From positions 1-64,000 of the forward strand of contig NZ_JZJL01000010.1 of the NCBI RefSeq assembly GCF_000971335.1: a stretch of DNA of 64,000 nucleotides, given 5' to 3'. The position numbers and the translations under genes were made by a program. The first letter of the stretch is position 1. Every line of letters starts with the position of its first letter. The stretch is from Chromobacterium vaccinii (GTDB lineage Bacteria; Pseudomonadota; Gammaproteobacteria; Burkholderiales; Chromobacteriaceae). Positions 38,227 to 47,881 of the stretch are shown piece by piece. A model generated the notes under the pieces. The model saw only the letters and a list, made by a program, of their open reading frames with translations. It did no database searches and was not told the origin of the DNA.

Positions 38227-39231
38227 CTAGCCGTTGTCGCCGGCCATCACCGGAAACAGCGTCAGCACCACCTTGCCCAGATTGCGGTTGTCGGCGACGT
38301 AAGCGTGCGCGTCTTGCACCTGAGTCCAGGGATAGCTGCTGTCCACCACCGCGCGCGCCCTCCCCTCCAGCAAGGCCGGCAGGATCAGGTCGCGCAGCGC
38401 GGCGGCCAGCTCCGCCTTCACCGCAATAGGCTGCGGACGCAGCGTGGAGCCGATCAGGCTGATGCGCTTCATCAGCAGCCGACCGAAATCCAGTTCGGCC
38501 TTCACGCCGCCCATCAGGCCGATGTTCACCAGCCTGCCGTCGGGGTTCAGCGCCTGCAGGTTCTCCGCCAGGTGACTCGCGCCCACCGGGTCCAGCACCA
38601 CGTCGGCGCCCCCCCACGCCTTGACCCGCTCGCCGAAAGCCGGCGTCTCGTGGTAATTGAACACCTGGCTCGCGCCCAGCTCGCGGCAGAAAGCCAACTT
38701 CTCGGCGCTGCCGGCGCTGGCGAAGGCTTCCGCGCCCAGGAAACGCGCCAACTGGATCGCCGCGACGCCGACGCCGCTGGCGCCGGCATGGATCAGCGCC
38801 CGCTCGCCGGCCTTGAGCCCGGCCTTCGCCACCAGATTGAACCACGCCGTCATCCAGGCTTCCGGCAGGCTGGCCGCCTCCGCCCAGGACAACTGGTCCG
38901 GCTTGGCGATGGCCAGCGATTCGTCCAGCAGCGCGTATTCGGCGTAGCCGCCTCCCTCCACCAGGCCGAACACCGCATCGCCCGGCTGGAAGGCGGAATC
39001 GCCGGCCGTCTCCTCCACCACGCCGGCCACCTCCAGCCCCATCAGCGGGCTGGCGCCTGGCGGCGGCGGGTAGCGGCCCTCGCGCTGCATCAGGTCGGCG
39101 CGGTTGACGCCGGCCGCCATCACCCGCACCAGCAATTTTCCAGGCGCGGCGCGCGGCTTGTCCCGCTCCCCCATTTCCATCGTCTCGACGCCGCCCGGCG
39201 CCTGCTGCACGATGGCCAACATCTTGTCCAT
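38227..39231 (-). CDS. Zeta-crystallin-type NAD(P)H quinone oxidoreductase
   Basis: 334 residues, MDR family without zinc. The NADPH loop ALIHAGASGVGVAAIQLARFLGA and the N-terminal substrate region AAGVNRADLMQREGRYPPPPG are the hallmarks of the PIG3/Qor group. It reduces quinones or enones with NADPH. GGGGGAAGG upstream fixes MDKMLAIV as start; 36 upstream codons are rejected. Divergent from ccoI (about 140 nt). Confidence 0.9.
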   Translation of the reverse strand: MDKMLAIVQQAPGGVETMEMGERDKPRAAPGKLLVRVMAAGVNRADLMQREGRYPPPPGASPLMGLEVAGVVEETAGDSAFQPGDAVFGLVEGGGYAEYALLDESLAIAKPDQLSWAEAASLPEAWMTAWFNLVAKAGLKAGERALIHAGASGVGVAAIQLARFLGAEAFASAGSAEKLAFCRELGASQVFNYHETPAFGERVKAWGGADVVLDPVGASHLAENLQALNPDGRLVNIGLMGGVKAELDFGRLLMKRISLIGSTLRPQPIAVKAELAAALRDLILPALLEGRARAVVDSSYPWTQVQDAHAYVADNRNLGKVVLTLFPVMAGDNG

Positions 39232-39374
39232 TCGGCCTTCCCCCTTGATTGATATCCGACAAATGCGGACGGATGTCCCAGCCACAAGCTCCGCGCGGAA
39301 ATAATCCGCATTGAAAAACACTGCCATGCGCTGGATCAAGCATTGCGCGCCGGCTTTGATTACAATCCTACGTC

Positions 39375-41801
39375 ATGAGCGAGAACTGTTTCCATTGCGG
39401 TTTGCCGGTGCCCGCCGGCGCCAGCTTCCCCATCCTCTACCGCCAGCGCGAAGAACCCGCCTGCTGCGCCGGCTGCCAGGCGGTGGCGGCCACCATCATC
39501 GAATCCGGCCTGTCCGACTACTACAAGCACCGCACCGAGGGCGCGGCCCGCGCCGAAGCGCTGCCGCAGGCGCTGCTGGAGCAGATCAAGCTGTACGACA
39601 GCGAGGAGCTGCAGCGCGGCTTCGTCCGCGTCGAGGATGCGAATGTCCGCGAGGCCTCGCTGATGCTGGAAGGCATCACCTGCGCCGCCTGCATCTGGCT
39701 GAACGAGCAGCACATCCGCCGCCTGCCCGGCGTGCTGGGGGTGGACATCAATTACAGCACCCAGCGCGCCCGCGTGCGCTGGGACAATGGCCGCGTGCAG
39801 CTGTCCGCCATCCTGGAGGCGGTGGCGGCGATAGGCTACCGCGCCCATCCCTACGACGCCGACCGCCAGGAAAAGCTGCAGCAGAAGGAGCGCAAGCAGG
39901 CGCTGACCCGGCTGTGGGTGGCCGGCCTGTCGATGATGCAGGTGATGATGTACGCGGTGCCGGTCTATCTGGCGCCGGACGGCGACATCGCGCCCGATTT
40001 CCTGTGGCTGCTGCACTGGTCCAGCTTCATCCTGACGCTGCCGGTGCTGCTGTACTCGGCCCTGCCCTTCTACCGCAACACCTGGCGCGATCTGAAAACC
40101 GGCCGCGTCGGCATGGACACGCCGGTCAGCATCGGCATCCTCACCGCCTTCGCCGCCAGCTTCTGGGCGCTGATCCACAAGGTGGAGCACGGCATCTACT
40201 TCGACTCGGTGTCGATGTTCGTGTTCCTGCTCTTGGGCGGCCGCTATCTGGAAAGCATCGCCCGCCGCAAGGCCGGCGCCGCCAGCGAAAGCCTGGTCAA
40301 GCTGGTGCCGGCCTTTGCCCACCGGCTGGATGGCTGGCCGCAAAGCCGGGACAGCCGCGAGGCGACGGTGGCGGGCCTGAACCCCGGCGACGTGATCCTG
40401 GTCAAGCCCGGCGAAACCATTCCGGCGGACGGCGTGGTGCTGGACGGCCGCAGCGCCAGCAATGAATCGCTGCTCACCGGCGAAAGCCGCCCCATCGCCA
40501 AAGCGCCGGGCGACTTGGTGATCGCCGGCAGCGTCAACGCCGCCAGCCCGCTGGTGCTGCGCGTGGAACAGGCGGGCCAATCCACTCGGCTGGCCGGCAT
40601 CGTGCGGCTGCTGGACCAGGCGCTGGCGGAGAAACCCAGGCTGGCGGTGCTTGCCGACCGCTTCGCCAGCTGGTTCGTCGCGCTGCTGCTGCTGGCCGCC
40701 GCCGGCAGCTATCTAGCCTGGCATTTCATAGACCCGGACCGCGCGCTGTGGATCATGGTGGCGGTGCTGGTGATCTCCTGCCCCTGCGCGCTGTCGCTGG
40801 CCACCCCGGCCGCGCTCACCGCCGCCAGCGGCCGGCTGGCCTCCCTGGGCGTGCTGACCACCCGCGGCCACGCGCTGGAAACGCTGGCCAAGGCCGACGA
40901 CGCGGTGTTCGACAAGACAGGAACCCTCACCCACGGCCAGATGCGGCTGCTGGAAACGCGAGGCCCGCTGAATGCGCCTCGCGCGCTAGCGGTCGCCGCC
41001 GCGCTGGAGCAGGGATCGGAGCATCCACTGGCCCAGGCCATCCTGGCGGCCGCGCCGGCGGACAGGCCGCAGGCGGACAGCGTGATCAACCATCCCGGCG
41101 GCGGCGTGGCCGGCGTCGTCGATGGCCGCGAGTGGCGGCTGGGCTCGGCGCCGTTCATCGCCGCCTGGCTGGGCCATGAGGTGGACGAAGACGCCGGCTG
41201 GCAGCCGGATTGCACCCAGGTGCTGCTGGCCGACGCCGACGGCATGCAAGCCCGCTTCGCCATCGGCGACGCCTGCCGCGACGACGCCGCGGCGCTGGTG
41301 GCCGAGTTGTCCCGCCGCGGCCTGGCCGTCCACCTGCTCAGCGGCGACGGCGAGGGCCCGGTGGCCGGCTTGGCCGCCAGGCTCGGCATCCCGCAATGGC
41401 GCTCGCGCGCGACGCCGGAAGACAAGCTCGCCTACGTCGCCGCGCTGCAGGCCAGGGGCCGGCGGGTGCTGATGGTGGGCGACGGCGTCAATGACGCGCC
41501 GGTGCTGGCGCGCGCCGACGTTTCGATCGCGATGGGCGGCGGCACCGATGTCGCCCGCGCCAGCGGCGACATGGTGCTGATGGGAGACCGGCTGAGCCTG
41601 ATCGCCGACTCTCTGCTTGTCAGCCGGCGCGCGCTGGCGGTGATCCGGCAGAACCTGATCTGGGCGGCCGGTTATAATGTCGTCGCGCTGCCGCTGGCGA
41701 TGCTGGGCCACGTCACGCCCTGGCTGGCCAGCCTGGGCATGGCACTGAGCTCGCTGTTGGTGGTCGGCAACGCGCTGCGTCTCGTCAAACGGAATCCCTG
41801 A
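39375..41801 (+). CDS. ccoI: Copper-translocating P-type ATPase CcoI (FixI type)
   Basis: 808 residues. CcoI exports copper across the inner membrane for assembly of cbb3-type cytochrome oxidase. N-terminal CFHCGLPVP and CCAGC cysteines, then an HMA domain with GITCAACIW, eight transmembrane helices, the CPC metal-site motif in SCPCALSLATPAAL, the phosphorylation DKTGTLTHG and GDGVNDAPVLARADVSIAMG. The extra N-terminal cysteine region is typical of CcoI rather than CopA. It overlaps ccoS by 1 nt. Confidence 0.95.
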   Translation: MSENCFHCGLPVPAGASFPILYRQREEPACCAGCQAVAATIIESGLSDYYKHRTEGAARAEALPQALLEQIKLYDSEELQRGFVRVEDANVREASLMLEGITCAACIWLNEQHIRRLPGVLGVDINYSTQRARVRWDNGRVQLSAILEAVAAIGYRAHPYDADRQEKLQQKERKQALTRLWVAGLSMMQVMMYAVPVYLAPDGDIAPDFLWLLHWSSFILTLPVLLYSALPFYRNTWRDLKTGRVGMDTPVSIGILTAFAASFWALIHKVEHGIYFDSVSMFVFLLLGGRYLESIARRKAGAASESLVKLVPAFAHRLDGWPQSRDSREATVAGLNPGDVILVKPGETIPADGVVLDGRSASNESLLTGESRPIAKAPGDLVIAGSVNAASPLVLRVEQAGQSTRLAGIVRLLDQALAEKPRLAVLADRFASWFVALLLLAAAGSYLAWHFIDPDRALWIMVAVLVISCPCALSLATPAALTAASGRLASLGVLTTRGHALETLAKADDAVFDKTGTLTHGQMRLLETRGPLNAPRALAVAAALEQGSEHPLAQAILAAAPADRPQADSVINHPGGGVAGVVDGREWRLGSAPFIAAWLGHEVDEDAGWQPDCTQVLLADADGMQARFAIGDACRDDAAALVAELSRRGLAVHLLSGDGEGPVAGLAARLGIPQWRSRATPEDKLAYVAALQARGRRVLMVGDGVNDAPVLARADVSIAMGGGTDVARASGDMVLMGDRLSLIADSLLVSRRALAVIRQNLIWAAGYNVVALPLAMLGHVTPWLASLGMALSSLLVVGNALRLVKRNP

Positions 41802-41971
41802 TGGAAAGCCTCTACCTGCTCATCCCGCTCAGCCTGGTGCTGGTCTTCGTGATCGGCGCCATTTTCTGGTGGGCCACCCGCTCCGGCCAATTCGACGACA
41901 TGCAAGGCCCCGCCCATCGCATCCTGATGGATGACGACGCCACCCACGAAGACGACAAGCCGCAGCATTGA
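41801..41971 (+). CDS. ccoS: Cytochrome oxidase maturation protein CcoS
   Basis: 56 residues: MESLYLLIPLSLVLVFVIGA, a single membrane helix, then FWWATRSGQFDDMQGPAHRIL, which is the CcoS signature, and an acidic tail. CcoS is required for heme and copper incorporation into the cbb3 oxidase subunit CcoN. The stop of ccoI and this ATG overlap as TGATG, so the pair is cotranslated. It is shorter than the cut-off of many gene finders. Confidence 0.93.
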   Translation: MESLYLLIPLSLVLVFVIGAIFWWATRSGQFDDMQGPAHRILMDDDATHEDDKPQH

Positions 41972-42015
41972 CGCGCCAAGCCCGGCACGCCATCCGGGTA
42001 AAATGCGCAAGTCCG

Positions 42016-42046
42016 GGCCATTTCCCTTTCAGGGAGATGGCCTTTT
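42016..42046 (+). terminator. Rho-independent terminator of ccoI-ccoS
   Basis: 12-bp arms (one G-U pair), TTC loop, followed by TTTT; 44 nt after the ccoS stop. Confidence 0.85.
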
Positions 42047-42158
42047 GCTGTAAAATGCCGCGCCTTCAAGCATTAGCCAATCATGATTTGGCGCGGCGGA
42101 AGGCATCCCGGACTGGACAGACGCCGACACGCCGCCCATCGCTAGTCCAAGGGCCTCC

Positions 42159-43460
42159 GTGAATACCATCCAAGCACTGGCCGGCATGCTGCTTCTCGTC
42201 GCCGCCGCCTACCTGTTCTCCACCAACCGCCGCGCCGTCAACTGGCGCACCGTGCTGATCGGCCTCGCCATCCAGAACGGCCTGTTCCTGCTGATCAACT
42301 ACGTGCCCGCCGTCCATCACGGCTTCTCCGCCTTCGGCGCCGGCTTCGCCAAGGTGCTGAGCTTCGCAGGGGACGGCGCGGGCTTCATTTTCGGCGACCT
42401 GGCCAAACCCAGCGGCAAACTGGGCTTCCTGTTCGCCTTCACCGTGCTGCCGGTGATCATCTTCTTCTCCGCCTTCAGCGCCCTGCTCTACCATTTCGGC
42501 ATCCTGCAGCGCGTGGTGGCCGGCCTGGCCTGGGCGATGAAGCGCAGCATGGGCATTTCCGGCCCGGAAAGCGTGGTGGCCGCCGCCAACATCTTCCTGG
42601 GCCAGACCGAGGCCCCGCTGCTGGTCCGCCCCTACATCCGCCACATGACCCGCTCCGAGCTGGCCTGCATCATGATCGCCGGCATGTCCACGCTGTCCGG
42701 CGGCGTGCTGGCGGCCTACGTCGCCTTCCTCGGCGGATCGGACACCGCGGAGCAGGCGCGCTTCGCCACCTATCTGCTGACCGCCTCCTGCATGAACGCG
42801 GCCGGCGCGGTGGTGTTCTGCAAGATCATGTTCCCGGAAACCACGCCCGAGGCGCTGTCCAGCACCAAGCTGCAGTCGTCCAAGGAAAAGAGCGAGGGCA
42901 ATTTCGTCAGCGCGGTGGTGACCGGCGCGCTGGACGGCATGAAGATGGCCGCCGCCGTCGCCACCATCCTGCTGGCCATCGTGGCGCTGATCGCGCTGGC
43001 CAACTTCCTGATGAAGGACGGCCTGGGCGAACTCTTGGGCGTCAACGCCGCCATCCAGGCGTCCACCCACGGCATGTTCGACGGCCTGACGCTGCAATAC
43101 CTGGTGGGCCAGGTGTTCCGCGTGTTCGCCTTCCTGATGGGCATCGGCTGGAACGAGACGCTGGGCGTCGGCAGCCTGCTGGGCCAGAAGATCGTCCTCA
43201 ACGAGTTCATCGCCTACATGGATCTGGCCAAGATGAAGGCCGCCGGCACGCTGTCCGCGCAAACGGTGATGATCTCCACCTTCGCGCTGGCCAGCTTCTC
43301 CAACCTGTCGTCGGTGGGCATCTGCGTGGCCGGCATCGGCGCGCTGGCGCCGGAACGCCAGCAGGAGCTGGCCCATATCGGCATGCGCGCGCTGGCGGCG
43401 TCCATCCTCACCGGCTTCATGACCGCCACCGCCAGCGGCCTGTGGCTGTCGCTGTTCTAA
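42159..43460 (+). CDS. NupC-family (CNT) nucleoside transporter
   Basis: 433 residues starting with GTG. About ten membrane segments. The sequences GISGPESVVAAANIFLGQTEAPLLVRPY and GIGWNETLGVGSLLGQKIVLNEFIAY are the concentrative nucleoside transporter hallmarks (nucleoside-binding and Na+/H+-binding helices). It imports pyrimidine and/or purine nucleosides with protons or sodium. No ribosome site is obvious, which fits low expression. Neighbours give no further clue. Confidence 0.92.
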   Translation: MNTIQALAGMLLLVAAAYLFSTNRRAVNWRTVLIGLAIQNGLFLLINYVPAVHHGFSAFGAGFAKVLSFAGDGAGFIFGDLAKPSGKLGFLFAFTVLPVIIFFSAFSALLYHFGILQRVVAGLAWAMKRSMGISGPESVVAAANIFLGQTEAPLLVRPYIRHMTRSELACIMIAGMSTLSGGVLAAYVAFLGGSDTAEQARFATYLLTASCMNAAGAVVFCKIMFPETTPEALSSTKLQSSKEKSEGNFVSAVVTGALDGMKMAAAVATILLAIVALIALANFLMKDGLGELLGVNAAIQASTHGMFDGLTLQYLVGQVFRVFAFLMGIGWNETLGVGSLLGQKIVLNEFIAYMDLAKMKAAGTLSAQTVMISTFALASFSNLSSVGICVAGIGALAPERQQELAHIGMRALAASILTGFMTATASGLWLSLF

Positions 43461-43532
43461 GCTGAGCCGCGACTGACAGCGAGGCGGGAATCCGTTAGCA
43501 TGCGGTTCCCGCCTTTTCCATAACCGGCCATC

Positions 43533-44846
43533 GTGAAAGCTGACTTCTCCTTCTTCGCCACCCGGCGCTTCCTGCCCTTGTTCGGCACCCAGTTCCTGGG
43601 GGCCTTCAACGACAATATGCTGAAAACCGCCATCGTGGTGCTGATCAGCTTCCATGGCCTGGAAATGCTGGGCATCCCGCCGCAGCAGCTGGTCAATCTG
43701 GCCGCCGGCATCTTCATCCTGCCCTTCTTCCTGTTTTCCGCCAGCGCCGGCAAGCTGACCGAGCGCTACGACAAGGCCCGCATCGCGCGCATGATCAAGC
43801 TGGCCGAGATCGCCATCATGCTGGTGGCCGGCGCCGGCTTCCTGCTGAAGTCCGCCGCCATTCTGCTGTCCGCGCTGTTCCTGATGGGCGTGCACTCGGC
43901 CTTCTTCGGCCCGCTGAAATACTCGGTGCTGCCGCAATACCTGAAAGAGCATGAGCTGGTGGGCGGCACCGGCCTGATCGAGATGGGCACCTTCCTCGCC
44001 ATCCTGCTGGGCCAGCTCAGCGGCAGCCTGCTCACCCACAGCGGCGCGCTACTGATCGTCGGCGCGCTGCTCTTGGTCGCCATCCTCGGCTACTTCAGCA
44101 GCGCCACCATGCCTTCGGTCGCGCCCGGCGCGCCGCACCTGAAGCTGTCGTGGAATTTCCTCGGCGACTCAGTGCGGCTGATCCGCGAGGCCTGGCGCAT
44201 CCACGACGTGCGCTGCTCGATACTCGGCATTTCCTGGTTCTGGCTGATGGGCGCGGTCTACACCACCCAGCTGCCCACCTTCACCCGGCTGCACCTGGGC
44301 GGCGACGCCGACGTCTACACCCTGCTGCTGGCGCTGTTCTCCATCGGCATCGGCGCCGGCTCCATCGCCTGCGCAAAGCTGTCGCTCGGCAAGCTGCAGC
44401 TGGGCATCGTGCTGCTCGGCAGCGCCGGCATGACGGTGTTCGGCGGCGATCTGGCGCTGGGCGCGATGCCGTCCTACCACGGCCCGCTGGCCGCGCTGCC
44501 GGCGTTCCTGGCCAAGGCCGGCAGCTGGCGCGCCATCGTCGACGTGACACTGCTGGGCTTCTTCGGCGGCTTCTTCACCGTGCCGCTGTACACCTGGCTG
44601 CAGACCGGCAGCCCGGACGCCTTCCGCTCGCAGGCCGTAGCAGCCAACAACATCATCAACGGCTTCTACATGGTGGCCGCCGCCATCGGCAGCGCGCTGA
44701 TGCTGAAGTGGTACGACAGCATCTCGATGCTGCTGCTGGCCGTGGCCGCGCTCAACATCCTGGCCACCGCCCATCTGGCCTGGCGCGCGCCGGTGATCTG
44801 GCGCGAGCGCTTCAGCTGGGCGCGCGCGCTGCTGAAGGGAGAATAA
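43533..44846 (+). CDS. MFS permease of the LplT (lysophospholipid transporter) type
   Basis: 437 residues, twelve membrane helices, GTG start. The N-terminus FFATRRFLPLFGTQFLGAFNDNMLK and GPLKYSVLPQYL are typical of the LplT-like MFS proteins, which in many bacteria are fused or linked to an acyltransferase (Aas-like) for lysophospholipid repair. Here the permease stands alone, with no acyltransferase domain following. The fusion partner could be elsewhere in the genome. The gene ends in a strong bidirectional terminator. Confidence 0.85.
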   Translation: MKADFSFFATRRFLPLFGTQFLGAFNDNMLKTAIVVLISFHGLEMLGIPPQQLVNLAAGIFILPFFLFSASAGKLTERYDKARIARMIKLAEIAIMLVAGAGFLLKSAAILLSALFLMGVHSAFFGPLKYSVLPQYLKEHELVGGTGLIEMGTFLAILLGQLSGSLLTHSGALLIVGALLLVAILGYFSSATMPSVAPGAPHLKLSWNFLGDSVRLIREAWRIHDVRCSILGISWFWLMGAVYTTQLPTFTRLHLGGDADVYTLLLALFSIGIGAGSIACAKLSLGKLQLGIVLLGSAGMTVFGGDLALGAMPSYHGPLAALPAFLAKAGSWRAIVDVTLLGFFGGFFTVPLYTWLQTGSPDAFRSQAVAANNIINGFYMVAAAIGSALMLKWYDSISMLLLAVAALNILATAHLAWRAPVIWRERFSWARALLKGE

Positions 44847-44874
44847 AAAAACGGGGCCAAAGCCCCGTTTTTTT
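44845..44874. terminator. Bidirectional terminator between the LplT-like gene and the flavoprotein gene
   Basis: Seven A, CGGGGC, CAAA loop, GCCCCG, seven T; serves the two converging genes. Confidence 0.92.
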
Positions 44875-44888
44875 TATTGCATCGAACA

Positions 44889-46277
44889 TCAGGCCAGCCT
44901 GGCCGCCGCGTCGCGCAGCGCGGTGCGCAGGCCTTCCTCTATCACCGGGTGGTAGAACGGCATGTCCAGCATCTGCCCGACTGTCAGACCCTGCTGATGG
45001 CTCCACGCCAGCAGGTGGGCCAGATTCTCGGCGCGCGGCCCTATCATCTCCGCGCCCAGGAAGCGGCCGGTCGCCTTGTCTGCGTACACGTGCAGCAGCC
45101 CCTTGTTGACGCCCATCACCCGGCTGCGGCCCTGGTCTTCGAAGCTCACCTCGCCGGTGACGAAGCTGCCCATCTGCAGATCGGCGAAGCGGCTGCCCAC
45201 CATCATGATCTGCGGATCGGAGAACACCACCGCGATGGTGGAGCGGCGCAGGCCGGCGCTAACCACCGGGTAGGCGGCGGCGTTGACGCCGGCGGTCTTG
45301 CCCTCGTCGGCCGCCTCATGCAGCAACGGCAGGATGTTGTTGGTGTCGCCGGCGATGAATACCGGGGAGTCTCCGCACTGCAGCGTCTTGGCGTCGAACA
45401 GCGGCACGCCGCCGGCATCCAGCTTCAGACTGGTGTTTTCCAGCCCCAGGCCGCGGACATTGGGCGTGCGGCCGGTGGCGGCCAGCACGTAATCGAAACG
45501 CTCCTCCACCTCTTCGCCATCCAGATTGACATAGCGGATGCGCGCGGCGTCATCGTCGCTGGCCATTTCCAGCACCTTGGCGTCCGGGTCCAGATAGAAC
45601 TGTTCGGCCAATGCTTGGCGGGCATAATCGCGCACCGCCGGATCGCTCAGCGGCCCCACGCCGCCGCGGGCGCCGAACACCTTCACTCTCACCCCCAAGC
45701 GCGCCAGCGCCTGGCCCAGTTCCAGACCGATCACGCCGGGGCCGAACACCGCCACGCTTTGCGGCAGCGTGTCCCAGTCGAATACATCGTCGTTGACGAT
45801 CAGCCGGTCGCCGAAAGCCTTGAACGGCGCAGGGAGGGTCGGCGACGAGCCGGTGGCGATCACGACCCGCTTGGCTTGAACGATGGTGTGGTCATCCACT
45901 TGAAGCGTGGTGTTGTCGACGAAGCGGGCATAACCGGGCAGTTTATCCTCAGCCGGGATGCCATCCACGCTGCTCACCACGAAACCGACGAAGCGGTCGC
46001 GCTCGCTCTTGACGCGGGCCATCACCTCGCGGCCATCGATGCGGATTTCGCCATCGACGTGCACGCCGAACATATCGGTATGGCTCGCGTAGTGGGCGGC
46101 CTCAGCGGCGGCGATCAGCAATTTGGACGGCATGCAGCCGACGCGGGCGCAGGTGGTGCCGTAAGGGCCGCCCTCGATTATCAGGGCGGAAGCGCCGCCG
46201 GCCTTGGCGGCGCGGTACGCGGCGAGGCCGGCGGTGCCGGCGCCGATGACGGCTACGTCGATGTGGATGGTTTTCAT
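44889..46277 (-). CDS. Dihydrolipoamide dehydrogenase-like pyridine nucleotide-disulfide oxidoreductase
   Basis: 462 residues. FAD loop GAGTAG (12-17), redox-active C43-x4-C48 (CARVGC), a second dinucleotide loop FGPGVIGLELGQALARLG, FAD site FIAGDTNN, and the C-terminal HPVIEEGL with the catalytic His and Glu. It is the stand-alone type (not next to pyruvate or oxoglutarate dehydrogenase genes). The neighbour is a peroxiredoxin-glutaredoxin hybrid that is regenerated by glutathione, so a role in thiol redox balance is plausible, but no direct evidence exists. Confidence 0.85.
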   Translation of the reverse strand: MKTIHIDVAVIGAGTAGLAAYRAAKAGGASALIIEGGPYGTTCARVGCMPSKLLIAAAEAAHYASHTDMFGVHVDGEIRIDGREVMARVKSERDRFVGFVVSSVDGIPAEDKLPGYARFVDNTTLQVDDHTIVQAKRVVIATGSSPTLPAPFKAFGDRLIVNDDVFDWDTLPQSVAVFGPGVIGLELGQALARLGVRVKVFGARGGVGPLSDPAVRDYARQALAEQFYLDPDAKVLEMASDDDAARIRYVNLDGEEVEERFDYVLAATGRTPNVRGLGLENTSLKLDAGGVPLFDAKTLQCGDSPVFIAGDTNNILPLLHEAADEGKTAGVNAAAYPVVSAGLRRSTIAVVFSDPQIMMVGSRFADLQMGSFVTGEVSFEDQGRSRVMGVNKGLLHVYADKATGRFLGAEMIGPRAENLAHLLAWSHQQGLTVGQMLDMPFYHPVIEEGLRTALRDAAARLA

Positions 46278-46390
46278 GGTTCTTATCCTCTATCTGGCGG
46301 GGATGCGGCGCGGCACGCTGCGCATATTGAACATGCCGTCCCGCATCCCTACTGGAAAAAACGGCCGGCAGGAGTACCGGCCCAAGAAAT

Positions 46391-46419
46391 CCGGCGGCGT
46401 CAGGGCCCGAAGCCGCCGG
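46391..46419 (-). terminator. Candidate terminator after the hybrid peroxiredoxin gene
   Basis: 8-bp arms CCGGCGGC / GCCGCCGG, 13-nt loop, on the minus strand followed by ATTTCTT, 12 nt after the stop. Confidence 0.5.
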
Positions 46420-46430
46420 AGTCGAACGTC

Positions 46431-47162
46431 TTATTTGGCGAAGCGCTTTTCCACTTCGTCGGCGGAGCCGATCAGCTGGCCATTGATGAACACCTGCGGA
46501 GCGGTCATCGCGCCGGACACGGCGCCCAGCGCCTTGCCGCGGATCTTGTTGTCCAGCGGCACTTCGACGAAGTCGTAGCCGTTTTCGGCCAGCACGGCCT
46601 TGGCGCGGGCGCAGTGCGGGCAACCCACCTTGGTGAACACCACCACCTGGTCAGGCTTCTTGGCGGTCGGATTGATGTAGTTCAGCATGGTGTCGGCGTC
46701 GGACACCTTGAACGGATCGCCCGGCTCTTGCGGCTCGACGAACATCTTGTCCACCACGCCGTCTTTCACCAGCATCGAGTAGCGCCAGCTGCGCTTGCCG
46801 AAGCCCAGGTCCTGCTTGTCCACCAGCATGCCCATGCCTTCGGTGAAGTCGCCGTTGCCGTCCGGAATCATCACGATGTTCTGCGCTTCCTGGTCCTTGG
46901 CCCATTCGTTCATCACGAAGGTGTCGTTGACCGACACGCACAGGATGGCGTCCACGCCGTTGGCGAAGAAGGACGGCGCCAGTTCGTTGAAGCGCGGCAG
47001 GTGGGTGGAAGAGCAGGTCGGGGTGAACGCGCCCGGCAGCGAGAACAGGGCGATGGTCTTGCCGTCGAACAGTTCGGCGGTGGTGACATTCTTCCACTCG
47101 TTGTTTTCACGGATGCGGAAAGTGACGTTCGGTACGCGTTGGCCTTCACGATTTTGCAGCAT
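46431..47162 (-). CDS. Hybrid peroxiredoxin-glutaredoxin (PGdx)
   Basis: 243 residues. N-terminal Prx5-type domain with peroxidatic Cys50 in PGAFTPTC, then a C-terminal glutaredoxin domain with CPHC (181-184) and [13 protein letters not shown]. It reduces hydrogen peroxide and alkyl hydroperoxides using glutathione without a separate reductase; homologues occur in Neisseria and Haemophilus. The upstream gap to the divergent glyoxalase-like gene should contain its promoter. No OxyR site could be supported. Confidence 0.95.
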   Translation of the reverse strand: MLQNREGQRVPNVTFRIRENNEWKNVTTAELFDGKTIALFSLPGAFTPTCSSTHLPRFNELAPSFFANGVDAILCVSVNDTFVMNEWAKDQEAQNIVMIPDGNGDFTEGMGMLVDKQDLGFGKRSWRYSMLVKDGVVDKMFVEPQEPGDPFKVSDADTMLNYINPTAKKPDQVVVFTKVGCPHCARAKAVLAENGYDFVEVPLDNKIRGKALGAVSGAMTAPQVFINGQLIGSADEVEKRFAK

Positions 47163-47354
47163 GGCTATCTCCTTGAGGGTTGACTGCGGTTGTTAGCTAT
47201 CGATGCGTGCATTTTGATAGCCACGGCAAAATTCGTCTAATTGATTGTCGCAAGACTTTTGATTGTCTTTTTCAATGCCCATCCCCATCGCTGGGCAGCC
47301 CGCCCGCGGCGACGCTAAAATGGCGGCATCCGGCAACCCCCAGCCTCAACAGCC

Positions 47355-47753
47355 ATGCATATCACCGGCCTGCACCACGTCGCCATCATCGCTTCCGACT
47401 ACGCGCGCTCGCGCGACTTCTACTGCCGCGCGCTCGGTTTTAAAGTCATCGCCGAGAACTGGCGCGAGGAAAGACAGTCCTGGAAATTGGACCTGGCGCT
47501 GCCGGGCGGCGGCCAGATCGAACTGTTCAGCTTCCCCTCCCCGCCGCCCCGTCCCAGCCGGCCGGAAGCCTGCGGCCTACGCCATCTGGCGTTGGCCTGC
47601 GACGACGCGGAAGCGATGCGCGGCCATCTGCAAGACCAAGGCGTGAGCGTGGAAGGCATCAGGGTGGACGAATACACCGGCGCGCGCTTTTTCTTCTGCG
47701 CCGATCCGGATGGATTGCCGATCGAGTTCTACCAGGCCGCCCCGGCGGCCTGA
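47355..47753 (+). CDS. VOC-family protein, YaeR/SMU1112c (GloA2) type
   Basis: 132 residues, two paired beta-alpha-beta-beta-beta units of the vicinal oxygen chelate fold. The four metal ligands can be placed in LHHVAI (His), GQIELFSF (Glu), LRHLALA (His) and PIEFYQ (Glu). Members of the YaeR/SMU1112c group are called GloA2 or putative lactoylglutathione lyases, but activity is untested. Single gene. Confidence 0.88.
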   Translation: MHITGLHHVAIIASDYARSRDFYCRALGFKVIAENWREERQSWKLDLALPGGGQIELFSFPSPPPRPSRPEACGLRHLALACDDAEAMRGHLQDQGVSVEGIRVDEYTGARFFFCADPDGLPIEFYQAAPAA

Positions 47754-47881
47754 GACGCGGGCCATGAAAGCGAGCGCTCAGCGCCGCGGCCTGTCATATT
47801 GAAATAAGCATTGAGCGCGCGGGACGCCCCGCCGCCGCCGCGCCGCCAGTCGGCGCGGAGACCCCAACAGACGGAACGCAA

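Noticed and set aside
42081-44039. Long minus-strand frame opposite the NupC and LplT-like genes
   Set aside because: Composition is dominated by His, Gln, Gly and Ala, with no motif; explained by codon bias of the genuine plus-strand genes.
47163-47354. OxyR-like motif ahead of the hybrid peroxiredoxin gene
   Set aside because: CTAT and ATAG are present but separated by 16 nt, not by the 7 nt expected between the central half-sites of the OxyR pattern.
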